Assembly: GCA_019400425.1 (NCBI GenBank) | Contig: JAFREE010000005.1 | Coordinates: 186,001 to 250,000 of the forward strand | From: Hymenochaete sp. R1 | Lineage: Eukaryota > Basidiomycota > Agaricomycetes > Hymenochaetales > Hymenochaetaceae | Direction of reading: 5' to 3' | DNA length: 64,000 nucleotides | The notes under the pieces: model-generated | What the model was told of the DNA's origin: nothing | Database searches by the model: none | What the model saw: the letters and a program-made list of their open reading frames with translations, nothing else | Position numbers and translations under genes: made by a program | Part shown: piece by piece, positions 21,233 through 34,567 of the stretch | Numbering within the stretch: position 1 is the first letter of the stretch | Layout: the number at the start of each line of letters is the position of its first letter

Positions 21233-22210
21233 GACGTGTAGTGCTGGGGGTTGAGTAGATATGAAAGACGCGAGCGAGGTAAACGCCAAAGGGTCGCTGG
21301 AGCTGATAGTGGCTGAAACTGAGAAGGGACTCGATACGGACTCGGACTCAGACTCGAAGATGATGATCCTTGAGTGACTGAACTTCACTCTCACATTGTA
21401 AGAGCTTTTATATTATTTTTTTGCACCCAACGATTCGCGCCCACGTACTCTCGAGCTTCAGGGGGCGGCACCGATCAGTGCCACAAAGGTAAGTGGCAAC
21501 ACTCCGTGAGCCTCATACATGTCCGGTATGCACAGTCGAACTGCTACCCCCAAATCACTCGGGACGATGTGTAGCCACCATTTTTATTTTATGTCCATTG
21601 GGTTTAACATACTTTGCTCTCTATAAAGCCGACAATGTGACATAAACGTCTGAAAGGGTCAGACTGTGGTAGGTAAGGAGGCAAGTAGGTAAGTCTTCTA
21701 TTCTACGGCTCAAACAATTTTCCAACTTGAACGTCATTCTTCGTTCTTCATTTCAAGGCTTTCCGTGAGAGGACTCGAGACTCGAGCAACGTGAACTGGC
21801 AACTGGCATAACAGTCTAGGCGAGCGTGATGCCTACTGTGCAGAAGTCACCGACCGGACTCAGCGGAGCAGGACCGCCACACAGAGTTTCCCCGACTCAC
21901 AGCCCAAAATCTGAAGCAGCCGAGGGCGAGAGCGAGGTTGAGGAACAATGCATGTATGTATGTACTGTATGTACGTGTACAATTCGACGCACAACATTGC
22001 TGCCTGCTGCCCTTGACTTGACCCATCAAGCCGTACCGTTACTAAGTACTTCCTTCCCCTCCAAGTCTAAGGGCCGTGCCAGTGACCCGTCGGCCACTGG
22101 CCAATACAGTACTAGTACAGTAGTGACGAGCTCGCGCCGGCGCCGGTGCCGGTGGCGGCCCTCTCCTCTGGCAGTGGCAGTGGCACTACCAGTACCAGTG
22201 GCAAGCATAC

Positions 22211-22233
22211 GTACATGTACATGTACATGTATG
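22211..22233. repeat. (GTACAT)n short tandem repeat
   Basis: Three and a half GTACAT units stand in a row. They form an alternating palindromic tract able to pair with itself. Confidence 0.7.
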
Positions 22234-22878
22234 CCTATACCGAATGCCGTACACATAGACTCGGGAGGGCTCATACTCATACTCATAGCGGCTGATTCGG
22301 TCGAGCCTCTTTTCTCCTTTCTTTCTTCCTTCTTCTTCCTTCTTTTTCTTTTAGTTCCTACCGACTCGTTCCGTTCTCGTAAACAAAGGGAAAGGAGAGG
22401 AGAGGAGAGGAGGGAAGAGGAGAGGAGGGACGCGTGATATTAATGACAATGCCGCCATACCGCTTTACCGTTATACTGTGTACTGTGTACTGCATACTGT
22501 AATAATGTATCTCTCACTATTATCGGAGATTACTTCATTACTACTGTAACTATAACTACTACTAAACGCGGGATGCTGGCTGGCATACGTACGTCCCCTC
22601 AAGAAAATCAAGCCTGGTCCGGGATTTGGTGGTTCGGGATTCGGGATTCTGGTTTCAGGCAGAATAAACCAAACCAAGCCAAACCAAGCCAAACGAGAAA
22701 CGAAAACTAAAATTAGCTCTAGCGGAGTTGTAGGCTACAGAAAAAACAATGAAAAAAGAGATGGACGCGGCCGTGGATGAGGTGTTGTAAGTCTTATAAG
22801 TGGTATAAGTGTAAGTGTAACGGTTAGTCTTCTACAATAGAAGGGAAATGTAGGTGGTGGTAGAGTGACCGGACCCGA

Positions 22879-22902
22879 TGATACTGATACTGATACTGAT
22901 AC
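22879..22902. repeat. (GATACT)4 short tandem repeat
   Basis: Four GATACT units occur here. The same unit recurs at 30225-30266, 7.3 kb away, in another intergenic stretch. Confidence 0.8.
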
Positions 22903-23216
22903 AATTCAAGGAAACCAGGAGAAGAGAAGAAAAAGGGGGTGCGAAGGGGAGTGAAGAAAAAAATAGAAAAAGAAAAAGGGAAACCCGAAACCAGAGAAAG
23001 AAGTACTAGTACCCCGTCTTTCCGTTAGTCCGTCTGTGATTAATCATGATGTACGATATATGATGTCTGGTGTAAGATGGGGGAAACACAAAACACAAAC
23101 ACAACCACAACAAGCAAAAGAAAGAAAGAAAGGACACAATTCAGACAAATGAGAAACCATGGGTATATCTACCAGTAACCAGTGGACCTTCTCACCCTCT
23201 CCCCAGCTAGGTCGGG

Positions 23217-25358
<2,142 letters not shown>

Positions 25359-27171
25359 TTTGGAGCTGGTACGTCGTAGCCGTCGTTGTTAATAACGCGA
25401 CCGTGATGGGAAGATGATACTCAATAGGGAGATCTAGAAGGGGTTGCTTAAGACAGGGAAGAGCGAGACGAGCGAGAGAGTATGTTGTGTTGAAGATGAA
25501 AGGGAGGAGATAAAGAGGATAGAGGAAAAGGAAGCGGATATGCGGATATTGCAGCAAAGTGACGTCGATGTTTGCGTGTGCCCAGTACTATAGTGTCAGT
25601 ACAGTTAATTGGCAAAGTGCTCAACAACGCCGCAGTCTCATTTAAACATCTTCATATCGATCTCTTGATCTCCTTGTCGTTTCAAACGTGTATACCGTGC
25701 CCTGAGCCGTTGACCCGTGGGCCTTGGATTGTCATTAATATTACCAGACCAGTGGAAACGAGGCGTAAGGTACCAGGACCAGGGCTGCCCCACACAGGCT
25801 GCCCACTGCCCAGCAGCAGTCGCCGACGCAGCTACCACTAGCACTAGTACTAGTACTCGCATTATCCACCGCAGCATCTAGCATCTAACATCTTGAAGTC
25901 GGTGGTACCAGGTACCACTAGTATTAATATTACCGGAAGTAGCGAACCAACCCGCATCCCTATGTTCGGCAGTCGGTCAGTACTAGTCTGAGTTGCTCGC
26001 TGTCGTCCCTCAGGAAAATGAACATGAACGCGACAGAAACTTGAGAAAGGAAGGAAGGAAGAAAGAAAGCCATGATGCCCGAAATACGTCATCCTTCGCC
26101 CTTCGCCCTTCGCAGCCGAAATGCCCCACAAACTAATTGGGACCAATCGAGTCACTCGGCCGATTAGACAGTAGACAGTAGACTGCCGAGCCCGTGTGCC
26201 GTGTCTCTCATGCCCCGTATCTCCCACCCCGATTCCGATTTATACGGACGAAGGACGGACGGAAGGAAGAAACACGGCGGAATTTGAGTTAAGTTAAGTT
26301 ATTTTAGGATGCGTTTAGCCTTTTTGCCTTTGCCATTACCTGCGCTATTTCAAAGTTAATCAGCGCAGCGCTGTGCTTGTGTTGTCGATGTCTTTCAGAA
26401 GACCAGACAACCAGCAGACCCCCCACCCCCCGCGGAAGTAGAAGTCAGAGTCAGAGACGCAGAGACGGGCACCCGTTTTTTTGTTTTTGTTTTTTGTTAC
26501 TGTCTCGCGTCCGCGTTTGCGTTCATCCGCTTCTGCTTTCCGCTTTTTGCGAGTTTATGAATTTACGCAATCCGTCGACGTCCGTCTCCGTTCGTCAGGA
26601 CGAAGTACTAGTATCGAAGAGATTTTTTTACAGCTGGATCTGAATCTGGGTAGGTAGGTCAAATCAAATCAAGTCAAGTCGAGTCGAGTCGGGTTGAGTC
26701 GACGAAATGAACGTCGTGACTTGACCCGACTCGATAAGTAGGACGAAAGGGGGAAGGAAAAGAAGCTAAATATAGAGACAGAAACAGACGAAGGGGATCG
26801 AAGAAGACGGAGGGCGAAGAAGAAGGCGAAGGGGAAAAAGTAAAGTAAAGTAAAGTAAAATTCCAGTCCGTTGACGTCGAATGTTATGAAGAGTAAAGAC
26901 GAAAAGTCGAAAGATCGAAAGGGTTTTTTTGTCCAGCAATTCGGCGAAAGAAGGGTGGAGATGGGACGCCGAGATGAGATGAGATTGGGTACGGTTTTGA
27001 TTAGGGGTTCGGAAGGGGAGGAAGGGGTGAATGTATGCAACAGATGGGAACAGAGTCGTGGAGATGGAACGAAGCAAAAAGAAAAAAAAGGCGAGTCCGC
27101 GGTGGGATGCAGGCGAAAGTATCGAGAGATGAGAGATGAGAGACGACACACGCCCCGCCCCGCGCTCCCCC
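25359..27171. other. Repeat-rich intergenic region with SDR promoter
   Basis: No supported gene. Features include six ACTAGT palindromes between 25843 and 26612, GGTACC-containing direct repeats (25768, 25904, 25912), GTAAA units (26836-26860), TCAAGTCGAG-type repeats (26660-26700) and long purine or pyrimidine tracts. Open frames on both strands at 26669-27278 follow the purine bias and have no family signal. Confidence 0.5.
26836..26860. repeat. (GTAAA)n short tandem repeat
   Basis: About four GTAAA units in a row. The same unit is repeated at 29989-30014. Confidence 0.75.
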
Positions 27172-28653
27172 TCAATTCGTCTCCGCATACGTATTCCCCG
27201 TCCTCGCGATCCCAACCCTCCCATTCGTCGAATCATAAACCGAATAAAACCTCTCCAAGAACGCATACCCCAATATAAAATCCAGCCCGCTCCCGCTCAC
27301 CTGCCCCACGTCCCCCACCACCAAATACGTCGCGTTCGCCTGTCCGCCGACGAACGTGTTCAGCGCGCGTGGGAACGTCTGTGCGTTGGGGGTTAGTTCG
27401 AACGTCGCGGGCCCGATGGAGAAGTAGAGTGAGGAGAGGGAGGCGTAGGAGGTGGGGTCGATGGAGAGGAGGCCGGTGGAGGTGTCGAGGGTGGCGCCGG
27501 TTGCGTTTAGGTAGGCTTGGTATGCGTCTGAGGCGAGTAGGACAAGAGTGGCTAACGTGGACAGTCGAAAATGGTCAGTATGCTTGACTTGACCCGACTA
27601 TATGCGTTGCCAATATTGACGTCACGAAAAGAAACGGCACTCACTACCCGTATCCACGATCCCAGACGACCCCGCCGCAAGCACCTCCTTACTCTCGCTC
27701 CCATTCCCATACGAGCACCCCACATCGATCCCCCAAAACCTCTTCGCCGTCTCCCCACCCGAGATCCCCACATACGTGATCTCGCCCTCATACAGCCCCT
27801 CATCCGTCCCCCCGAGCGTCATCACCCCATTCGCATTCGGCTCCGTCGTCGTCGGCGCGAACGAAATGCCCACGATTTCCTGTGCGATCTTGCCTTGCGC
27901 GAGGAGGTTGTTCGTGAGGGTCGGTACTTGCCCTCGGTTCGTGACGGTGCCGTCGGTGATGGCGACGGGGCCCAGGCCGAGGATGCCGTCGTAGTTGGAG
28001 AAACCCGTCGAGCGGTTGGAGACGCCGATGGATTGGGACTCGACGACGAGCGTGTCGGAGAGCGAGACGGTGTCGTTGACTACGGAAATCGTCAACGTCA
28101 ACGTCAACGTCGCATCCACCACCATCTCTGCAAATAAAAAATAAAAATAAAACGCACCTTCGATCCCGCTCATCCCCCCACTCCCATAACTAAGCGACAC
28201 ATTCTGTCCCGTCGGGACACTCGAGCTCGTCTGCTGATACGCCTGTCCAGAGCCAACCCACGTATTACTCGACCCCGTATCAATCACCAAATTGTACTGC
28301 GTCGGCGGCGTCCCGACGCCCACCGAAGCCGTATACAGCACCCCGGCGTTCGTCACGCCCACATTCTCCCCATCGCGTTTCTTCACCGACGACGACGCGT
28401 TCGAGGAGTGAGAGGGCGAGAGGAGGGAGAGGTGGTGCGAGGCTCGGGCCTGGTCGATGTCGATCATGCGCGCGGGGGCGCCGTCGAGGGTGAAGTTGAG
28501 GTTGAAGAGGGTGCCAAAGTCGATGGAGCGGACGCTGTTGGGGGTGTTGCGGGTCGTGGGCGTGTCGATGTTCTTCTGCGCGAGGGGTTTGGCGCAGACG
28601 GAGAGACATGCGGAGGTCGTGAAGGCGAAGAGGATGAACGATTTGCGGAGCAT
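27172..28653 (-). CDS. Secreted pepsin-like aspartic protease (A1, polyporopepsin-like)
   Basis: The reverse strand starts MLRKSFILFAFTTSACLSVC, a good signal peptide, followed by a propeptide ending near VKKRDGENVG (a dibasic KKR site). Both catalytic motifs are present: YNLVIDTGSSNTWVG and, across a splice, GIVDTGTTLVLLASDAYQ. The flap region NVSLSYGSG and the final GLDFILGYAFLERFYSVYD are typical of A1 proteases, and GVGTPPTQYNLVIDTGSSN is the form seen in wood-decay polyporopepsins. Two introns: about 28157-28086 (containing GACGTT repeats) and about 27642-27556. The mature enzyme is about 330 residues. It degrades proteins at acid pH outside the cell. Several N-x-S/T sites suggest glycosylation. 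Confidence 0.92.
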
Positions 28654-29915
28654 GGTGGTGGTGGTGTCCTAGCACAGGATGCTTTGACTTCGGTAAGGAA
28701 AGCTTGAGGGTATGTCGCCGACGGGGTTTTCAAGTGAAGAGCGGGAAGGAAGCGCTCCGTCCTCGAGTTAATGGGAAAAGAATGTAAATGAACGTAAGGA
28801 GTGTGAATGGCGTCCAAACGCGATCGAGAGTATCTGGACGAGGACGACGACGGAGAGAGAGGGGAAAGAAGAGGGAGGGGAAGGTGATGGTGGAAAGGAA
28901 AGGAAAGGAAGTCGAGCGGAAGGCTTTGAGGCAGAGGAAGAAGTGGAGATGGCTACGAACGAGGGTGGCCCACTCATTGACTACTGCTCCCGACAACATA
29001 CCTCTCCCGAGTCTCCGACAGAAGCATTCAGCCGCCGCAGTACTAGTCCCGTTCCGCCAGTCCACTCCATCCAAATCCCTTTCCCTTTCAAATTCTCTTT
29101 AATAATCGCAATACCTGCCTTTCCGTCTATCCCCACTCTGCTACGTTCCCCCCTCGTCCCTGGACTCCCGAACGAACGAACGAACGATCTCTGCGCGTGG
29201 ACTGCCGTCCGTCCGTCTGAGTCTGACGCCGATCAACATCAATATTAATACGCGCAGCCCAACCGGGGCTACTAGTAATATAAAATAATACCAATATCTA
29301 TAGAACGCTATAAACGCCTTCCCCTTCACCTTCGATTTCTCTTTTCTCTTGGCATCTGCGCGAACAAAACAAAAGGTTACGAACAGAAGCTTACTACAGT
29401 AGTACTGACACGGACAGAGTTGGATGGGGAAGGGGAAGGGGGTTTTCGTCGCTGTCGTCGCTGTCGCTGTCGTCGCGATGATGTTGTTGGTCGTAAGAAT
29501 CGTCGTCTCAGGTCTCAGGTCCGATCACGTACATACATGGCTTGCACACTCCATCACGAATTGCCACTCTCAAGTTCAACAAAAAGAGAGAAGAGAGACG
29601 CAAACCGTACATTCCTATTCCTATTCCTATTTCACGTACCGCTTCAAAGAGCAATGAGGACTGAATTCTGCAGCAATAAAAATAGAAATAGAAAATCTTC
29701 GGCTATCGCTATCATACACATACATGCGTCGTGTACACGTACGCGAACCCCTCCCCCCCCCCCCCCACACACACACGTACTACATACTACATACCGTAGC
29801 TCGAGAAACTACACATCTTGGATTTCGATTCGGGACGTAACTAGAAATGAGGGAGGGGGAGAGCAGGTATTATGCGAGACGGGGCGGGGGAGGTAGGAGG
29901 TAGGAGGTATGATAT

Positions 29916-29949
29916 GCGATACGATACGATGCGATACGATACGATACGA
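29916..29949. repeat. (GATAC)n short tandem repeat
   Basis: Imperfect GATAC units repeat about six times. The region continues into related GATACG and GATACGG units up to 30060. Confidence 0.7.
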
Positions 29950-29988
29950 AGAGAAGAAAGACGAATCGGAATTGACAGGTGAGGTCGA

Positions 29989-30014
29989 GTAAAGTAAAGT
30001 AAAGTAAAGTAAAG
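29989..30014. repeat. (GTAAA)5 short tandem repeat
   Basis: Five GTAAA units; the same unit as at 26836-26860. Confidence 0.8.
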
Positions 30015-30224
30015 GAACATGATACGAATACGAATACGATACGGGATACGGGATACGGCGGCTTTTGGAACTTGATTGCTGGCTACACTAGTACTGCGCT
30101 GCGCTGTGACTGAGGAACGGGAGCAGCGAACAGCGAGTCGCGAGTAGCGGGTAAAGGCAGGAGGGATGGAGTACTAGTTGAATTTGAGAAAGAGGGGTGG
30201 GGGCGGGGATGGGGACAGGATAAA

Positions 30225-30266
30225 GATACTGTTACTGTTACTGATACTGATACTGATACTGATAAC
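30225..30266. repeat. (GATACT/GTTACT)n short tandem repeat
   Basis: About six units of GATACT and GTTACT. The same unit as at 22879-22902. Confidence 0.8.
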
Positions 30267-30606
30267 TGTGAAAAACTCGGAGTCGGACGAAGGAGCGTTT
30301 ATGTAATATGTGCGATCTTGAGACGGGCGGAAGAAGGGGAATGGAGCAGAGAAGAAGAAGTAAGGAAAGAGACAGAGAGAAAGAGAGAAAAATTATATAC
30401 CGTAGACCTGGACCATCCTTCTAAAGTGGCGAGAGCGAATAAACTGTAAGTACTAATAGACCCAGAGACGAGACAAGCCCCACGAAAGTTGAAACACCCA
30501 TCTTGCGCAAATAACGGAATAAAGAGCAAAAAAAAAGGAAAAGATAGAGAGGGAGAAGGAGAGAGAGAAATGCGTTTCTGCGAAGGGTCATCTCGCCCGC
30601 TACACG

Positions 30607-32532
30607 CTACCGCGCAGCCCACCCACCCCAAGGCAACGCCCCCCTCTTCTTCGTAACAGCACTCTCCAGCCCAGGCAACCCTCTCGCCGTCCACTCCGCC
30701 AACGCACCCTCCGCCTCCTCGTCCCCATCCTCCTCAGCGTCCCCTCCCCTCCGCGGCCCACCACCCCGATTCCTCGACAACGGCACCATACCATCCATCT
30801 CAGGATCGTACCCGTCTCCATCTCCGCCATCTTCGACAAAATCGCCGCCGCCGCCGCCCCTGCTGCTACTTCTCGTCCCTACGGTCGCGACACCGCTCGC
30901 GTTGCGCAGGTATCTGCCTCGGCCACGGCCGTTGGGAGTCTCCGGTACAGCCCCTCCCGCGTCATCTGCGTCTTCAGTGAAAGAGTTGCGGCTGCTCGCT
31001 GTCCGCGTACGTGCCCGATGTTGACCGTTGTTCCGAGATCGTAGGAACCCTCCGTGGAATGCGGAGGGTGGAGCGCCCGAGCGGATGCTACCGGATGCGG
31101 CTGCAGCTGCTGCATGATTGTGTAGATTCCGGCGGAGACTATGGATGGAGTGCTGTCGACGCGCCGGGACGAGGAAACGCGCGAAATCGGGCTCGCCGTC
31201 CTCAGATTCCAGGTCCGACTCTTCTCCTTGGGAAGAAGAATTTCCTTGCATAAAAGCTGAAAGGCGGTTCGCGTCGTTGGGATTCAAGGCGGACAGAGGC
31301 CGGGCGGTACCGTCGATGCCTATGCCTATGCCTGGCGGGTGGTCAGGTCCGGCGTCACTCGAATTATCCAGTTCGACAATCGTGTGCCCAAGGCTCGGAA
31401 CGCATGCGTCTCGTCCATGGCGTTGGGCTCGCGCTTTCGCACCGCTGCTTGGTCTCCTGACAAGAGACGAAGACCTCGAACCCGGCGCAGATCGGCATAC
31501 GACTGATGCGGGTGTTACTATTCCTGGAGTAGTCTCCACCGTGGGTGTACGCGGAGCAAAGCCCCGTCGAGATAAGCTTCCAGACCTGCTCGTTGGCTTC
31601 CTATCACCGGGTGTAACGTTCATTTCGGTACGGGAGCGCGTATGCGTCTTGAGTCCTGTCTGTATCCTGGGACGACCTCGTGGTCCTCCTACATGTGCGC
31701 CATACGAGCCCATGACAGCGTTTGTGACGGTACTCAGCCAATTCTGAGGGAGAGGAGGGTGGGTAGACGAGTTGTCTTGTCTTTCAGTTAAGTTGGAACC
31801 GGAACGCTTTGAAGAAGGCGCAGCGGTAACACGACGAGCATCTCCCTTCTGAGTTGAAGGCCGGTGAGCAAAGTCAGGGGCAGATATCATGTGGCGCAGC
31901 GTCGTACGAGCATCAGGACGAGGGCGAGCAGGCCGACCTTTAATAGTATCTTGTCGCATGGATGGTACGAGGGTTTGTTGCATCATAGGAGGTGAACGCG
32001 AAGACGCGCTCGAAGAGGAGCCAGGAGAGCTAAAGTCCGAGGTAGTGATAATTGGAGGACGATGCCTGTATGGCGTCGGAGTGGCGGGCTGCGCCAATAA
32101 GTCCGCATCTAAGTCCCCTTCATCGTCGTTAAGGACTAGCTGGTGCTGTTTTCCGGCGGCTCGACCCAGACTTTGTGTCTGCATGTGCTGGTTCCCGCGT
32201 CCACCACCCGCATCACCCCACGGCACAAACCCCGCCAAAAACCCTACGAGGCCACCCGCAACTTTTGGCTTTTCCCGCTGCAAATGCATCCCGTTATCAA
32301 GCTGCTGCTTAAGCCTTTTGCGAGCGTCAGCCTGAGCATCTGTTCTCTCGGACTCCGGGGTGAATACTCGGGTTTCTTTAAACCCGGCTTCGCGCAGAAG
32401 GTCTTCGAGCCTTTCGTACTGACGAGAAGTTCCGCGACGATGGAGAGGTACTCTAGGGGCATCTGAGCGCGAAAGATTTGATGGATAGGCATTGCGACCT
32501 CGATTGGGAGTCGCTGGGGGTTGTCGGTCCAT
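30607..32532 (-). CDS. Uncharacterised 641-residue protein, single exon, low complexity
   Basis: One open frame with no intron codes 641 residues. I recognise no domain. The N-terminal 110 residues look ordered and conserved (QYERLEDLLREAGFKETRVF followed by a helical RKRLKQQL and GFLAGFVPWG). The rest is Ser/Pro/Arg/Gly-rich with RG/RGR patches, an acidic stretch (EDGDEEAEGALAEW) and a C-terminal ALPWGGWAAR. The composition is strongly GC-biased at third positions, like the two genes before it. An intronless gene of this length is unusual here; retention of an ordered N-terminus argues for a real protein rather than chance. No signal peptide or membrane segment. Nuclear or cytosolic scaffold roles are possible but unproved. 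Confidence 0.75.
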   Translation of the reverse strand: MDRQPPATPNRGRNAYPSNLSRSDAPRVPLHRRGTSRQYERLEDLLREAGFKETRVFTPESERTDAQADARKRLKQQLDNGMHLQREKPKVAGGLVGFLAGFVPWGDAGGGRGNQHMQTQSLGRAAGKQHQLVLNDDEGDLDADLLAQPATPTPYRHRPPIITTSDFSSPGSSSSASSRSPPMMQQTLVPSMRQDTIKGRPARPRPDARTTLRHMISAPDFAHRPSTQKGDARRVTAAPSSKRSGSNLTERQDNSSTHPPLPQNWLSTVTNAVMGSYGAHVGGPRGRPRIQTGLKTHTRSRTEMNVTPGDRKPTSRSGSLSRRGFAPRTPTVETTPGIVTPASVVCRSAPGSRSSSLVRRPSSGAKARAQRHGRDACVPSLGHTIVELDNSSDAGPDHPPGIGIGIDGTARPLSALNPNDANRLSAFMQGNSSSQGEESDLESEDGEPDFARFLVPARRQHSIHSLRRNLHNHAAAAAASGSIRSGAPPSAFHGGFLRSRNNGQHRARTRTASSRNSFTEDADDAGGAVPETPNGRGRGRYLRNASGVATVGTRSSSRGGGGGDFVEDGGDGDGYDPEMDGMVPLSRNRGGGPRRGGDAEEDGDEEAEGALAEWTARGLPGLESAVTKKRGALPWGGWAAR

Positions 32533-32961
32533 CTATGCTGCAACGCGGTCAGACGAGTTGGAATTAACCTCCGCACATCCACTGCGAATACTTACAGATG
32601 AGTACCAACGTTCTTCTTTCCATGTGTATTATTCGAGGCTCCTGACACTATCAAAGTGCGCGAGTTGCCGCTGTGAAGGGCGCGCTGGGAGCGACGGTGG
32701 AGGAGGCGAGTAGAAAAAGATTGGTGAGGGGGAAGGAGAGAGCGGATTTGCAATGGAGACTTTGTTTGACTGACTGATGAACGGACTTTGTGCCTTTATG
32801 TAATACTGTATCACGTGACAAATAATTATGTAATATCTGCATTCGAAACTGACTTCTTTCCCTAGTTTGCCTTTTGACCAGAGACTACTGGGTACCATAC
32901 GCAATGTTGCATTTGCTCTTAAGGTAACTTACTGAGGTTATGACGGCGTTGTTCAACTAAT
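32533..32961. other. Divergent promoter between the 641-residue gene and the F-box gene
   Basis: 429 bp between two divergent start codons. ATCACGTGAC at 32811-32820 contains the CACGTG palindrome. No gene seen. Confidence 0.4.
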
Positions 32962-34407
32962 ATGCACCAGAACGCCAGTCTGCTCCCCCTCGAGCTCTGG
33001 GTGCGAGTCTTCTACTGGGCTACCTTTAATCCTCTCCGAACTCGACCAGACGGCTGTCTGGACTCTGACTCCGCTCCTTCCATCCCGCTCTTTGATGCTT
33101 TGACTCACAAAGAAACTGACGCTATATACTCACAGGCTCTCTTGGTTAAGACGGCTCTGGCCCTCGTTTGCAGGTCTTGGAAAAATCACTCCAAGGAGTT
33201 TCTCTACGAGGATATCCGGATTCGGCACGGTGCTGCTTCTCTAGCTGATCAACTTGAGTATTCCAGAGGGGAAGATAAAGACACGTCAGTCGGTATTGGG
33301 AGGCATGTGTGTCGGATCGTGCTTCCTCTGGCTCGCCCGAATGACACAGGTCATAGTCATCATTGGGCCAAGAACGAAACCAAACGTATCATAGATTGCT
33401 GCCCTAACGTCGTCGAGCTTTCCCGCTACCACGATATATTCGAAAAAGAACCCGTAGACCCGGCAGAGGAGGATATGTCAGACCCCGAAAGCGTGTTTGC
33501 AGCCCAGCATGATCCCTCTTTGCCTTCAATCCGGAGGATCGACTGGGACAATGGTGTATCCCCCAACCTCAGATGCACCGTAGGTGCCGGGCCCTCCGCC
33601 ATATGGACTTCCCAAACTCTCGAATCCCTTTCCCTCTCAGGAGACAACTACTTTTGGAATGCAACCGATGTTGAAAGTTGGGGCGGTACCACCATCCATC
33701 TCCCGCGCCTGCACACCCTCCGCATCAACTCCCTTTACGCCTTCGGCGTCCCCGGAGTGACCATGTACACTCTCCGCGTCCCTAAACTCAGGCGTGTCAT
33801 ACTCGACCGGGCCGAGGCTCTCTATCGGCTCATCGAATGCGTGTTAGCACCGGCCTCGTTCCCCAACGCAGGCCAGTCTGTTGAGCATGTCGAGATTGGC
33901 GCTCCGTATTGGCGTTGTTTACATTCGGATTACATATCCTCGCTCGTCAAGTGTTGCCCTAACGTCACCACCCTGCACTATCCAGTGTTCTATGCACGAG
34001 TGCTACGCTGGAGACGTTTGAACGACCCGCACGTGTATCCACCATCTATCATGTTTCCTCTCCTGCGGACTGTGGGTTTGCATGGCGCGACGAACACCGA
34101 GCTATGGAGTCCTGGACTGGTGGGGGTCAAAGGAGGTGAGAAACAAGTGCCATGGCATCATTTAATGAGACATCTGGAGGCTCTCATTGGCGATCAATCT
34201 CGTATGCCTGGGATAAAGGAGGTAATTTTGTACGGAAGGATGTGGGATAAGATCATCGACAGTCCCCATTTTCATAGTGCGTTGGATCTTTGTGCAAATC
34301 GGTCGGTTGACTTGGTTGCTGAGGATCCACATACCTCGAAGATGTTGGAAGAGACAAAATTTGCGTATAGGATGGATACACTTTTCGATTTCGTGCAATC
34401 ACTTTGA
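32962..34407 (+). CDS. F-box-like domain protein
   Basis: A single exon of 481 residues begins MHQNASLLPLELWVRVFYWA, a typical fungal F-box start (L-P-x-E-L-W/L), followed about 50 residues later by VKTALALVCRSWKNHSKEFLYEDIRI, the F-box end of the 'W..L...FLYE' type. The rest consists of leucine-rich stretches (LESLSLSGDNYFW, LPRLHTLRI, CCPNVTTLHYPVF) like the degenerate LRR-type repeats of the large Agaricomycete F-box families. Such proteins join SCF ubiquitin ligases through SKP1 and choose substrates. No partner can be named. There is a separate gene of family 3 immediately downstream on the other strand. Confidence 0.85.
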   Translation: MHQNASLLPLELWVRVFYWATFNPLRTRPDGCLDSDSAPSIPLFDALTHKETDAIYSQALLVKTALALVCRSWKNHSKEFLYEDIRIRHGAASLADQLEYSRGEDKDTSVGIGRHVCRIVLPLARPNDTGHSHHWAKNETKRIIDCCPNVVELSRYHDIFEKEPVDPAEEDMSDPESVFAAQHDPSLPSIRRIDWDNGVSPNLRCTVGAGPSAIWTSQTLESLSLSGDNYFWNATDVESWGGTTIHLPRLHTLRINSLYAFGVPGVTMYTLRVPKLRRVILDRAEALYRLIECVLAPASFPNAGQSVEHVEIGAPYWRCLHSDYISSLVKCCPNVTTLHYPVFYARVLRWRRLNDPHVYPPSIMFPLLRTVGLHGATNTELWSPGLVGVKGGEKQVPWHHLMRHLEALIGDQSRMPGIKEVILYGRMWDKIIDSPHFHSALDLCANRSVDLVAEDPHTSKMLEETKFAYRMDTLFDFVQSL

Positions 34408-34567
34408 TTTTGACAACGCCAAACGGATCCTTACGTCGCCGATCGCGACAGTTGGCACCAGAGTAAATTGTACACAATACTTCGCATAGCTGTCACTTGT
34501 ACTTATCTTCATCTGTAAACAAAATGATATATTGCTCAAATATATATATGATATAATATATTAGAAG

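Larger units (their letters stand above)
21233..23216. other. Long repeat-rich intergenic region
   Basis: About 2 kb without a supported gene. It holds short tandem and palindromic repeats: GTACAT units (22211-22233), GATACT units (22879-22902), AG-rich tracts (22385-22430), CCAAACCAAG repeats (22668-22695) and ACTAGT at 22111 and 23005. The open frame at 21826-22437 is built on repeats and looks non-coding. Confidence 0.5.
28654..30606. other. Repeat-rich intergenic region with protease promoter
   Basis: Nearly 2 kb without a supported gene. It contains ACTAGT at 29042, 29271, 30087 and 30173, a 14-base C run followed by AC units (29753-29776), GATAC units (29916-29949), GTAAA units (29989-30014) and GATACT units (30225-30266). 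Open frames here follow base bias only. Confidence 0.5.

Noticed and set aside
21826..22437. 203-codon frame with Cys-rich start
   Set aside because: Built on GTAC and GGAGA repeats; no homology or splice structure.
26669..27278. Open frames on both strands of 135-168 codons
   Set aside because: Overlapping frames on opposite strands follow strong purine/pyrimidine bias; composition is repetitive and no domain appears.
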